Source: an uncultured Sphingopyxis sp. (GTDB lineage Bacteria > Pseudomonadota > Alphaproteobacteria > Sphingomonadales > Sphingomonadaceae). From it: a stretch of 64,000 nucleotides of DNA. The stretch spans positions 310,001-374,000 of the forward strand of contig NZ_LT598653.1 in assembly GCF_900078365.1 (NCBI RefSeq), in the 5' to 3' direction. The notes under the pieces were generated by a model. It did no database searches and was not told where the DNA came from. It was given only the letters and a program-made list of their open reading frames with translations. The position numbers were made by a program, and so were the translations under genes. Below are positions 8,125-15,769 of the stretch, one piece after another (within the stretch, counting starts at the first letter, position 1; the number at the start of each line of letters is the position of its first letter).

Positions 8125-8781
8125 GCGAATTGCGTCGAGGCGTTGTGCATGACGATCGCGCTGTCGACGCCGGTCAGGAAGCGGTCGGCAACCGCCAGAT
8201 CCTCGGTGACGATCGCGTCGGTGTGGCGGCTCGAATGCGCGTCGATATGCGCGAGCGCGCCTGCGAGGCTCTCGACCATGGCGACCGACACGATCGCATC
8301 GAGATATTCGCAGTCCCAATCGCCGGCGCTTGCGGGTTCGACATGTGGGTTGAGCGCCGCGATGTCCTTGTCGCCGCGCACTTCGCAGCCCGCGGCGACC
8401 AGCGCGTCGACGATCGCGAGCGGGGCGGGATAGGCGTGATCGATCAGGATCGTCTCGGTCGCGCCGCAGACGCCGGTGCGGCGCATCTTGGCGTTGACCG
8501 CGAGCTCGATCGCCTTCGCGGGGTCGGCGGCGCCGTCGATATAGAGGTGATTGATCCCGTCGAGATGCGCGAGCACGGGCACGCGCGCCTCGTCCTGCAC
8601 GCGCGCGACAAGGCCCTTGCCGCCGCGCGGTATGATGATGTCGATCAGCCCTTGCGCGCGCAGCATCGCGCCGACCGCCGCGCGGTCCTGCGTGGGCACG
8701 AGCTGCACCGCGTCGGCGGAGAGGCCCGTCTCGACCAGCCCCGCCGCGAAGGCCGCGTGGATCGCGCGGTTCGAATGCACC

Positions 8782-8985
8782 GCCTCGCTGCCGCCGCGCA
8801 GGATGGTGGCGTTGCCGGACTTCAGGCACAGCGCGGCCGCGTCGTGCAGGCCGGCCTGCAGGCAGCCGCGCTGCCGGCCGAAGCCGTGCAGGATGCGGCC
8901 CAGCGCCACGTTGGAATGCAAGGCCTCGCTGCCGCCGCGCAGGATCACGGCATTGCCCGACATCAGCCCGAGCGCCGCGGCGTCG
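8782..8985. repeat. Imperfect direct repeat bracketing a 141-base insertion in proA
   Basis: A ~62-base segment occurs at 8782-8843 and, diverged, at 8923-8984, offset 141 (47 codons). The two copies encode CLKSGNATILRGGSEAVHSN and GLMSGNAVILRGGSEALHSN. Between them, 8844-8891 read on the plus strand encodes VQAGLQAAALPAEAVQ, which resembles the next stretch of ProA but is inverted relative to the gene. Confidence 0.85.
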
Positions 8986-9495
8986 GCGGTGACATTGGGG
9001 CGGCTTTCATAGATGATGCCGACGACGCCGAGCGGCACGCGTACACGGCTCAGCATCAGCCCGTTGGGGCGCGTCATGCGGTCGATCTCGACGCCGACCG
9101 GATCGGGCAGCGCCGCGACCGCGTCGATCGCGCCGGCGATCCCGCCGAGCCGCGTGTCGTCGAGCCGCAGCCGGTCGAGCATCGCGCCCGACAGGCCGTT
9201 CTTCTGCCCGGCCGCCATATCCTCTTCATTGGCGGCGAGTATCTCGGCCGACCGTGCGCGGATCGCCGCCGCCGCAGCGCGCAGCGCCGCCGCCTTGTCC
9301 GCGGTCGGCGTCAGCGCGAGCCGTTTCGCCGCGGCGCGCGCGCGCGCGCCCATGTCGGCGATCAGGGCGGCGGCATCGCCGGGCAGCGGCGGGGCGGTCA
9401 GGGCTTCGGCGTTCATGGCGCGGCCACTATCATGTTTCGCCCGACTCCCGAAAGCCCCGTTGCGCCCTGCGCCGCGCGGCTTTAGGCAGGGCGCC

Positions 9496-10635
9496 ATGAC
9501 AGGGGATATCGAGGGTATCGGCAGCGCGGTGACCGCGGGCCTTGCGGCGCGCGCGGTCGAATCGCGGCATGGTGAGGGCAAAGCGCACGGGCACGCGCCG
9601 CTACGCTGCCTCAATTGCGGCACCAGCCTCACTGGTTCGCATTGCCACCATTGCGGACAGCGCGCCGACGTGCATCGCAGCTTCGGCGCGATCGGGCACG
9701 ACCTCGTCCACGCGATCTTCCACTTCGAGGGCAAGATCTGGAACACGCTCCCCTTGCTGGCGTGGCGGCCGGGCGACCTGACGCGGCGCTATATCCATGG
9801 CGAGCGCGCGCGTTTCATTTCGCCGCTCGCGCTGTTCCTGTTCGCGGTCTTCCTCACTTATGCGGTGCTTTCGATCGTCGGTGCCGGCGGCGGGGTCGGC
9901 GAGGAAATCGCGAGGGAGGCGGCCGAACAGACGCGCGCCGCCGCGATCAAGGACAGCATGCAGGAGGAGGTCGACCGGATCGACGCCGAGCTGGCGCGGG
10001 CCGACCTGCCCGCCGCCAGGCGCGACGCGCTGCAGGCCGAACGCCAGGTCCTTCAAAAGAGCGCCGATTATCTCGGCGTCGCGCGCAGCCGCAGCAAGGC
10101 CGAGCGTGACGCCGACCGCGCCGCCGGTCCGCCGGTGCTGAAAAATCCCGCCGAGCAGGTGATGACGAGCGTCGATTTCGTCTCGCGGAACAAGGTCGAC
10201 ACGGGCGTGCCATTCATCGACCATGGGCTCGAAAAGGCGTTCGCCAATCCCGCGCTCGTCCTCTACAAGCTCCAGGCGAACGCCTATAAATTCGCCTGGG
10301 CGCTGATCCCGCTGTCGCTGCCCTTCATGTGGCTGCTCTTTCCGTTCAGCCGGCGTTTCCACACCTACGATCATTTCGTCTTCGTCACCTATTCGATCTC
10401 CTTCATGCTGCTGCTGTTCGTCGTCGTGCGGCTCTTGAACCTGACGATCTTCGGCGAACTCGCGACCTTTTTCGCGATGCTCTATGCGCCCTTTCACATG
10501 TATCGCCAGCTGCGCGGCGCCTATCGCTCGTCGCGGCTCGCATCGCTCGTGCGCGCGACGCTGCTCCTCTATTTCAGCCTGTTCGCGGTGATCGGGTTCA
10601 TGCTGCTGCTGCTCGCGGTCGGGATCAGCGGATAG
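9496..10635 (+). CDS. DUF3667-type membrane protein with zinc ribbon
   Basis: A 379-residue protein. Residues ~36-55 form a four-cysteine zinc ribbon (LRCLNCGTS and HCHHCGQRA), followed by the family-typical RSFGAIGHDLVHAIFHFEGK and LLAWRPGDLTRRYIHGERAR. A membrane helix (~ISPLALFLFAVFLTYAV) comes next, then a ~100-residue charged, probably coiled-coil segment, and three or four C-terminal helices. DUF3667 proteins are common in Sphingomonadales and Bacteroidota; their role is unknown. The start at 9496 is the first ATG after the gap with proA, which is divergent. Confidence 0.82.
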   Translation: MTGDIEGIGSAVTAGLAARAVESRHGEGKAHGHAPLRCLNCGTSLTGSHCHHCGQRADVHRSFGAIGHDLVHAIFHFEGKIWNTLPLLAWRPGDLTRRYIHGERARFISPLALFLFAVFLTYAVLSIVGAGGGVGEEIAREAAEQTRAAAIKDSMQEEVDRIDAELARADLPAARRDALQAERQVLQKSADYLGVARSRSKAERDADRAAGPPVLKNPAEQVMTSVDFVSRNKVDTGVPFIDHGLEKAFANPALVLYKLQANAYKFAWALIPLSLPFMWLLFPFSRRFHTYDHFVFVTYSISFMLLLFVVVRLLNLTIFGELATFFAMLYAPFHMYRQLRGAYRSSRLASLVRATLLLYFSLFAVIGFMLLLLAVGISG

Positions 10636-10691
10636 ACAGGAAAGCTGTAACAAAAACGGGCCACAGAACCGGCGACGCGGGAGGACATGCG

Positions 10692-12320
10692 GTGCATCCA
10701 TTGTGGCACGAGATCGATCGTCGTCTGCTCATCAAGCTCGGCACCGCGGGACTCGCCGCGCTTTCCTTGCCCGGCGCAGCGGCCGCGGCGCTGGCGCAGG
10801 GTTTCACTCACGGCGTCGCGAGCGGCGAGCCAGGCGCCAACTCGGTGCTGCTGTGGACGCGCTATGCCGCGGCGAATGACACCGCGCTGACCGTCGAGCT
10901 GGCCGAAAGCGCCGATTTCGCGCGCATCGTCGCGGGCGGCAGCGTCACTGCGAAGGGCGAGCGCGATCATTGCGCGAAGATCGTCGTCGACGGGCTCGCG
11001 TCCGGCCGCTGGTATTTCTACCGCTTCGTCGCCCCCGATGGCGCCATGTCGGTCACCGGTCGCACCCGCACGCTTCCCGCCGGTCCGACGCGCGCCTTCA
11101 CCATCGCGCTCTTTTCCTGCGCGAACCTGCCCTTCGGCTGGTTCAACGCCTATGCCCACGCCGCGGCGCGGGGCGACATCGACCTCGTCGCGCACGTCGG
11201 CGACTATCTCTATGAATATCGGGCCGGCGACTATCCCTCGCTCAAGGACGCGCTGCCCGGCCGCGACATCCAGCCGACGCACGAGATGGTGAGCCTCGCC
11301 GACTATCGGCTCCGCTACGCTGCCTATCGTGCCGACCCCGACCTCCAGCGCCTCCATGCGCTGTTCCCGATGATCGCGCAGTGGGACGACCATGAATTCG
11401 CGAACGACGTCTGGAAGGGCGGCGCCGAAAATCACAATGACGGCGAGGGCGACTGGCGCGTCCGCGAAGCCGCCGCCGAGCGCGCGCATGGCGAATGGAT
11501 GCCGGTCGCCGACATGCGCTGGCGCCATTATCAGGCCGGCGATCTCGCGACGATCTTCCTGCCCGAAACGCGCATCACCGCGCGCGACAGGCCCTTCGAC
11601 CTCGGCGATATATTGGCGGGCAAGGGCGATCCCTTGGCGGCGCTGAGGCAATTTGCCGATAGCGATTATCGCGATCCGGCGCGGCAATTGATGGGCGCGG
11701 ATCAGGAGCGATGGCTGTTCGACGGATTGGCGCAATCGGTGAAGAACGGCACGCGCTGGCAGGTCTGCGCGCAGCAGATCGTGATGGGCAGCCTGTTCAC
11801 GCCGCCCGAATCGCGGAACTGGTTCGGGGCCGACCAGCCCGATACCGTCCGGCGCCGCGTCGAGACGGCGCAACTCGCGGCCCGCGTCGGTCTGCCGCTC
11901 AACATGGACAGCTGGGACGGCTATCCCGCGGCGCGCAGCCGCCTGCTCGCGGCGGCGCAGCGCGCCGATGCCGATCTCGTCATGCTGTCGGGCGACAGCC
12001 ACAACGCATGGGCGTTCGACCTGACGCACGGCGGCCGCCCGGCCGGGATCGAGATCGCCGGGCACAGCGTCACCTCGCCCGGGTTCGAGGCCTATACGCC
12101 CGGCATTTCGGACGCCGCGCGCGTGTCGGCGCTGCGCGCCGCATCGCCGCAGCTCAAATGGGCGAACACCGCGGATCGCGGCTATGTCACCGTGCAGCTG
12201 ACGCGCGAGCGGGTGACCGCGAACTGGCACAGCGTCGAAACGATCCGCAGCCATAGGCCGGGGCTCAAAGGCACCCACAGCATGACGGCGACGCGCGGCC
12301 ATCGAAAATACGACGCTTGA
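10692..12320 (+). CDS. Alkaline phosphatase D family protein (PhoD-like), Tat exported
   Basis: Predicted secreted phosphodiesterase/phosphomonoesterase of the PhoD family, about 542 residues from a GTG start. The N-terminus has a twin-arginine signal (DRRLLIKLGTAGLAALS). A PhoD N-terminal beta domain begins at FTHGVASGEPG (~40-125). The metallophosphatase core carries SCANLPFGWFNAY, HVGDYLYEY, QWDDHEFANDVW and GDSHNAWAFDL, the expected metal-binding stations. Frame extensions upstream run into the DUF3667 gene and lack the signal sequence. PhoD enzymes usually need Ca and Fe and act under phosphate limitation; no Pho box was recognised. Confidence 0.9.
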   Translation: MHPLWHEIDRRLLIKLGTAGLAALSLPGAAAAALAQGFTHGVASGEPGANSVLLWTRYAAANDTALTVELAESADFARIVAGGSVTAKGERDHCAKIVVDGLASGRWYFYRFVAPDGAMSVTGRTRTLPAGPTRAFTIALFSCANLPFGWFNAYAHAAARGDIDLVAHVGDYLYEYRAGDYPSLKDALPGRDIQPTHEMVSLADYRLRYAAYRADPDLQRLHALFPMIAQWDDHEFANDVWKGGAENHNDGEGDWRVREAAAERAHGEWMPVADMRWRHYQAGDLATIFLPETRITARDRPFDLGDILAGKGDPLAALRQFADSDYRDPARQLMGADQERWLFDGLAQSVKNGTRWQVCAQQIVMGSLFTPPESRNWFGADQPDTVRRRVETAQLAARVGLPLNMDSWDGYPAARSRLLAAAQRADADLVMLSGDSHNAWAFDLTHGGRPAGIEIAGHSVTSPGFEAYTPGISDAARVSALRAASPQLKWANTADRGYVTVQLTRERVTANWHSVETIRSHRPGLKGTHSMTATRGHRKYDA

Positions 12321-12345
12321 CATATTCATAACTAGATGGTTATGA
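12317..12345 (+). promoter_or_regulatory. Sigma70-like promoter with overlapping inverted repeat
   Basis: TTGACA (12317-12322), a 17-base spacer, then TTATGA (12340-12345). The spacer and -10 carry an inverted repeat CATAAC / GTTATG (12327-12332 and 12339-12344) with a 6-base loop. A repressor bound here would block polymerase. The site sits 31 bases before the ArsR-type regulator gene, so autoregulation is likely. Confidence 0.6.
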
Positions 12346-12375
12346 AAAATCCATAGCCAAGGAGTTATGGATTAA

Positions 12376-12699
12376 ATGACATCGTCACCCGACCTGTTGT
12401 TCCGGGCGCTCGCCGACCCGACGCGGCGCGCGCTGTTCGAGCGGCTTTGCCTCGACGGCGAAGCGACGGTCGGCGCGCTGACCGCGGGCGCCGGCATTTC
12501 GCAACCCGCGGTGTCGAAGCATCTCGGCATACTCAAGCAGGCGGGGCTGGTCCTCGACCGACACGAGGGACGCCAGACGCACTACAGCGCGCAGCAGCGC
12601 GCGCTCGCGCCGCTGGTCGACTGGACCGGGCGCATGACCCGCTTCTGGGAAGCGCGGTTCGACGATCTCGAAGATTTGCTCAAAAGGATGGATCAATGA
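12376..12699 (+). CDS. ArsR/SmtB-family winged-helix regulator
   Basis: A 107-residue DNA-binding protein. It starts with PDLLFRALADPTRRALFERL, then has the recognition segment GISQPAVSKHLGILKQAGLV and the wing LDRHEGRQTHYSAQ. No cysteine pairs for metal binding are present. This subgroup typically regulates a co-transcribed SRPBCC (AHSA1) protein, and that gene follows with a 4-base ATGA overlap. The signal sensed is unknown. Confidence 0.9.
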   Translation: MTSSPDLLFRALADPTRRALFERLCLDGEATVGALTAGAGISQPAVSKHLGILKQAGLVLDRHEGRQTHYSAQQRALAPLVDWTGRMTRFWEARFDDLEDLLKRMDQ

Positions 12700-13118
12700 C
12701 CAATACCGACGTGCGTAGTGTTACCGTGGAGCGCGAAATCCCGCACCCGCCCGAAAAGATCTGGCGCGCGCTGACGACGCGGCACCTGATCGAGGAATGG
12801 CTGATGAAGAACGACTTCGGCCTCGACCTCGGCCATCGTTTCCAGCTGCGCGGCGACTGGGGCCATGTCGATTGCGAGATCCTCGAGGTCCAGCCGGGAC
12901 GGAGCCTCTCCTACACTTGGAATTACGCGCATGACGATCCGGCCTACCGGCTCGACAGCACGGTGATGTTCACGCTCGAACCGACGGCGGCGGGAACGCT
13001 GCTGCGTCTCGAACAGGTCGGCTTCCGTCCCGACCAGAAGCAGGCCTTCGGCGGCGCCAAGAGCGGCTGGCGCATCCATCTCGAAAATCTCGAGAAGGTC
13101 GTGGCCGGTCTCGACTGA
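12696..13118 (+). CDS. SRPBCC / AHSA1-like domain protein
   Basis: A 140-residue START-like fold: VEREIPHPPEKIWRALTTRHLIEEWLM at the N-terminus, then a beta sheet and the final helix GWRIHLENLEKVVAGL, the pattern of AHSA1/CalC proteins that hold a hydrophobic ligand or assist proteins. The start ATG overlaps the ArsR gene stop. This ArsR+AHSA1 pairing is widespread; its substrate is mostly unknown. A family A palindrome follows 14 bases after the stop and may act as a transcript end. Confidence 0.88.
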   Translation: MTNTDVRSVTVEREIPHPPEKIWRALTTRHLIEEWLMKNDFGLDLGHRFQLRGDWGHVDCEILEVQPGRSLSYTWNYAHDDPAYRLDSTVMFTLEPTAAGTLLRLEQVGFRPDQKQAFGGAKSGWRIHLENLEKVVAGLD

Positions 13119-13131
13119 ACCATTGTTCTTA

Positions 13132-13208
13132 CGTCATCCCGGCGAAGGCCGGGATCTCGCCTTTGCGTTATACCGGTAGGGTGAGATCCCGGCCTTCGCC
13201 GGATGACG
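13132..13208. repeat. Palindromic repeat, family A, copy 3
   Basis: Outer arms CGTCATCCCGGCGAAGGCC (from 13132) and the near-complement ending at 13208. One G is missing in the right arm (CGCCGGATGACG), so this copy has begun to decay. It lies between the AHSA1 gene and a small membrane protein gene. Confidence 0.88.
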
Positions 13209-13231
13209 GATCGAAGTAAGAAAGGAATCTT

Positions 13232-13450
13232 ATGAACTGGAACCTCTGGATACGGCAGTTCCATCGCTGGGTATCGATCCTCTTTACCGTGATCGTCCTC
13301 GCCATTTTCGCGACGCTCGGCCTTGGGCGCGAGCCGGCGGAGTGGGTCTATTACCTGCCGCTCCCGCCGCTCTTCCTGCTGACCTTCTCGGGCCTTTACA
13401 TGTTCTTCCGGCCTTATTTCAGGAAGCGTGGCAGCGCCAACGTCGCTTGA
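13232..13450 (+). CDS. Small conserved-type membrane protein
   Basis: A 72-residue protein with two hydrophobic segments (SILFTVIVLAIFATLGLG and LPPLFLLTFSGLYMFF) and a basic C-terminus. The N-terminal WIRQFHRWVSI resembles the first helix of PepSY-type membrane proteins (RxxHRW), but the fold is too short to assign. It has a plausible ribosome site (GAAAGGAATC before the ATG). Flanked on both sides by family A palindromes. No function can be given. Confidence 0.7.
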   Translation: MNWNLWIRQFHRWVSILFTVIVLAIFATLGLGREPAEWVYYLPLPPLFLLTFSGLYMFFRPYFRKRGSANVA

Positions 13451-13452
13451 AT

Positions 13453-13480
13453 CGTCATCTCGGCCTTCGCCGGGATGACG
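13453..13480. repeat. Palindromic repeat, family A, short form
   Basis: 28 bases, arms CGTCATCTCGG and CCGGGATGACG. It has the same collapsed structure as the copy at 4320-4347, with one arm mismatch. It sits between the converging stops of the small membrane protein and the crotonase. Confidence 0.78.
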
Positions 13481-13500
13481 TTATGGATGCTTGGGCGGGC

Positions 13501-14424
13501 TCAACTATAGGGCGGCGCATCCTCGAATTCGGCGAACCAGGGATAATCGTTCGCGACACTGACGGTGAAGTTGGCGTCGCGCTTTTCGAGGAAGCTCGAC
13601 ACGCCCTCGGCGGCGTCGGCGCTGCGCCCGCGCGCGAAGATCGCGCGGCTGTCCCAGCGGTGCGCGCTCATCGGGTGCGGTGCGCCGAGCATCCGCCACA
13701 GCATGTGGCGGGTGAGCGCCACCGACACCGGCGCGCTATGCTCGGTCAGCTCGCGCGCCTTGGCGATCGCGGCGTCGATCAGCGCGCCGGGGGCGTGAAC
13801 CGACTGGACGAGGCCTTTTTCATGCGCTTCCTGCGCGGGGATCAGCCGCCCCGAATAGCACCAGTCGACCGCGTTCTGGATGCCGACGAGGCGCGGCAGG
13901 AACCAACTCGACGCCGCCTCGGGCACGATCCCGCGCCGCGCGAAGACGAAGCCGTAGCGCGCGGTTTCGCTCGCGAGCCGCGCGTCCATCGACAGCGTCA
14001 TCGTCGCGCCGATGCCGACCGCGGCGCCGTTGATCGCGCCGAGCACCGGTTTCTTGCAGTCGAAGATGCGCATCGACACGCGCCCGCCCGAATCGCGGAT
14101 CAGCGGGTGCGACCAGTCGATCGTGCCATCCTCCGCCACCGGGCTCGCCGCCATGCCGTCGGGCAGGATCGCCTGCTTGTCGGTGCGCTTGTCATAATCG
14201 AAGGTCGCCGCGCCCTGACCCAGATCCGCCCCTGCGCAATAGGCGCGGTCGCCCGCCCCCGTGAAGATCACCGCGCGCACACCGTCGTCGGCGTCGCATT
14301 CGTCGAGCGCCGCGACAATCTCGAGCATCATTTCGGTGGTGAAGGCATTCATCCGGTCGGGGCGGTGCAGCGTCAGCAGCGCGATGCCTTCGTGGCGGTC
14401 GAGGCGAATCTGGTCGAAGCTCAT
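13501..14424 (-). CDS. Enoyl-CoA hydratase/isomerase (crotonase) family protein
   Basis: A 307-residue crotonase-fold enzyme acting on an acyl-CoA, probably in fatty- or branched-acid breakdown. Oxyanion-hole regions are visible: AYCAGADLGQG (~65) and GAINGAAVGIGATMTLSMD (~125), with RRGIVPEAASSWFLPRLVG after. The ~35-residue insertion DYDKRTDKQAILPDGMAAS.. between the first oxyanion loop and the second is typical of a crotonase subgroup in which the exact substrate is unknown. The start at 14424 was chosen because upstream extension is low-quality sequence. A strong palindrome 57 bases upstream probably controls it. Confidence 0.88.
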   Translation of the reverse strand: MSFDQIRLDRHEGIALLTLHRPDRMNAFTTEMMLEIVAALDECDADDGVRAVIFTGAGDRAYCAGADLGQGAATFDYDKRTDKQAILPDGMAASPVAEDGTIDWSHPLIRDSGGRVSMRIFDCKKPVLGAINGAAVGIGATMTLSMDARLASETARYGFVFARRGIVPEAASSWFLPRLVGIQNAVDWCYSGRLIPAQEAHEKGLVQSVHAPGALIDAAIAKARELTEHSAPVSVALTRHMLWRMLGAPHPMSAHRWDSRAIFARGRSADAAEGVSSFLEKRDANFTVSVANDYPWFAEFEDAPPYS

Positions 14425-14480
14425 ATTCTCTCTCCTTGGCTTTCCGTCAGCGTCGCAAGCGGTGCGCATGATTGCAAGCA

Positions 14481-14498
14481 CTTTACGTAAACGTAAAG
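14481..14498 (-). promoter_or_regulatory. LiuR-like palindromic operator
   Basis: CTTTACGT-AA-ACGTAAAG: perfect 8-base arms with a 2-base centre, AT-rich in a GC-rich setting, 57 bases upstream of the crotonase start. It resembles, from memory, the TTTACG/CGTAAA operators of MerR-family acyl-CoA catabolism regulators such as LiuR. No MerR gene is in the window. Confidence 0.6.
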
Positions 14499-14536
14499 CT
14501 AGGGGCGGCATTGACCGGCGATTGTCGTTAAAATTT

Positions 14537-14605
14537 CGTCATTCCCGCGAAAGCGGGAACCCAGTCCAACGTTGCTGCTGGGTTCCCGCTTTCGCGGGAA
14601 TGACG
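14537..14605. repeat. Palindromic repeat, family B, copy 2
   Basis: Arms CGTCATTCCCGCGAAAGCGG (from 14537) and complement (to 14605) with an inner pair GGGAACCCAG / CTGGGTTCCC. With the operator at 14481 and ~150 bases of plain leader sequence before purC, this accounts for the 334-base gap between the divergent crotonase and purC genes. Confidence 0.88.
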
Positions 14606-14758
14606 AAGGGGAGAATGACAAAAGATGGGATGGAGAAGCCGGGGATGACGCGCCCGACCTTTGCCGCTATAGGGCGCGCGACCGCCCCGGCGCCGCGCCT
14701 CGTCCATGAGTCGCCTTGCCGGGGTCATTCATTTGGTTCCGACAGAAAGTTGACCGCC

Positions 14759-15535
14759 ATGGCCCGCCGCCGCCAGATCTACGAAGGCAAAGCCAAGATC
14801 CTCTACGAAGGCCCCGAACCGGGCACGCTGATCCAGTATTTCAAGGACGACGCGACCGCGTTCAACGCGCAGAAGCGCGGCACGATCAACGGCAAGGGCG
14901 TGCTCAACAACCGCATTTCGGAGCATGTCTTCACGCTGCTCGGCAATATCGGCGTCCCGACGCATTTCATCCGCCGCCTCAACATGCGCGAACAGCTCAT
15001 CCGCCAGGTCGAGATCGTGCCGATCGAGGTGATCGTGCGCAACGTCGCCGCGGGCACGCTGTCGAAGCGCCTCGGCATCGAAGAGGGGACGCAGCTGCCC
15101 CGCACGCTGATCGAATATTGCTACAAGGACGACGCGCTCGGCGATCCGCTTGTCGCCGAGGAGCATATCGCCTGCTTCAACTGGTGCAGCCAGGACGAGC
15201 TCCACGACATCCAGGACATGGCGATCCGCATCAACGACTTCATGAGCGGAATGTTCGCCGCGGTCGGCATCCGCCTGATCGACTTCAAGCTCGAATTCGG
15301 CCGTCTTTACGAGGGCGATTTCAGCCGCATCATCCTCGCCGACGAGATCAGCCCGGATGGCTGCCGCCTGTGGGACATGACGACGAACGAAAAGCTCGAC
15401 AAGGACCGCTTCCGCCGCGACCTCGGCGGCGAGGTCGAAGCCTATCAGGAAGTCGCGCGCCGGCTCGGCCTGCTGCCCGAGGGCGGCGAGAATGCCGTGC
15501 TCGACCTCGACAGCCACCGCAAGAAGAAGGGCTGA
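14759..15535 (+). CDS. purC: Phosphoribosylaminoimidazole-succinocarboxamide synthase PurC
   Basis: SAICAR synthase of purine biosynthesis, joining CAIR and aspartate with ATP. The 258 residues start MARRRQIYEGKAKILYEG and hold the expected ATP and substrate motifs: FKDDATAFNAQKR, GVLNNRISEHVF, IPIEVIVRN-type VPIEVIVRNVAAGTLSKR, LIDFKLEFGR and LADEISPDGCRLWD. Length and order match the bacterial short form. Several upstream frame-open codons exist, but the family starts here. It stands alone with repeats on both sides; its usual partner purS is not adjacent within the window. Confidence 0.96.
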   Translation: MARRRQIYEGKAKILYEGPEPGTLIQYFKDDATAFNAQKRGTINGKGVLNNRISEHVFTLLGNIGVPTHFIRRLNMREQLIRQVEIVPIEVIVRNVAAGTLSKRLGIEEGTQLPRTLIEYCYKDDALGDPLVAEEHIACFNWCSQDELHDIQDMAIRINDFMSGMFAAVGIRLIDFKLEFGRLYEGDFSRIILADEISPDGCRLWDMTTNEKLDKDRFRRDLGGEVEAYQEVARRLGLLPEGGENAVLDLDSHRKKKG

Positions 15536-15562
15536 GGCCTCACCCTGTGGTCAGAAAATGGT

Positions 15563-15644
15563 GTGTCCCCGCGAAGGCGGGGACTCATCTCCGGATCGCG
15601 CAAAATCGAACCGGCAGGAGATGGGCTCCCGCCTTCGCGGGAGG
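15563..15644. repeat. Palindromic repeat, family C, copy 1
   Basis: GTGTCCCCGCGAAGGCGGGGA on the left and GGCTCCCGCCTTCGCGGGAG on the right, with an inner pair CATCTCCGG... / ...AGGAGATGGG. The remaining ~125 bases up to the M16 gene show no gene and only a weak ribosome site. Confidence 0.82.
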
Positions 15645-15769
15645 CGCGGTCCTTTTCTTTCGATGCCGCTTCTCATCGCCCGTCGGTGGCGCATGTCGCT
15701 CATCGAAAAACGTCCGCCGGAGCCCTGATCGCGCCTTGACGCCCGGGAAAAGGCAGCCAGAACGGGGCG

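Larger units (their letters stand above)
7891..9416 (-). pseudogene. proA: Glutamate-5-semialdehyde dehydrogenase ProA, disrupted by two short insertions
   Basis: ProA reduces gamma-glutamyl phosphate to glutamate semialdehyde in proline synthesis. The N-terminus (start 9416, MNAEALTAPP), the core GVVGIIYESRPNVTADAAA, the catalytic-Cys region MRRTGVCGATETILID and the end LEGLTTYKWLVRGDG are all clear. Two insertions spoil it. A 141-base in-frame duplication repeats the SGNAVILRGGSEALHSN motif. A 98-base insertion after FADGGEFG shifts the frame, so the true C-terminus lies in another frame. Removing both gives exactly 428 residues, the normal family length. Either the gene is broken in this strain or the assembly is wrong here. 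No second proA is in the window. Confidence 0.85.

Noticed and set aside
9416..9746. Upstream extension of proA to 9746
   Set aside because: Overlaps the divergent DUF3667 gene; ProA begins at MNAEAL (9416).
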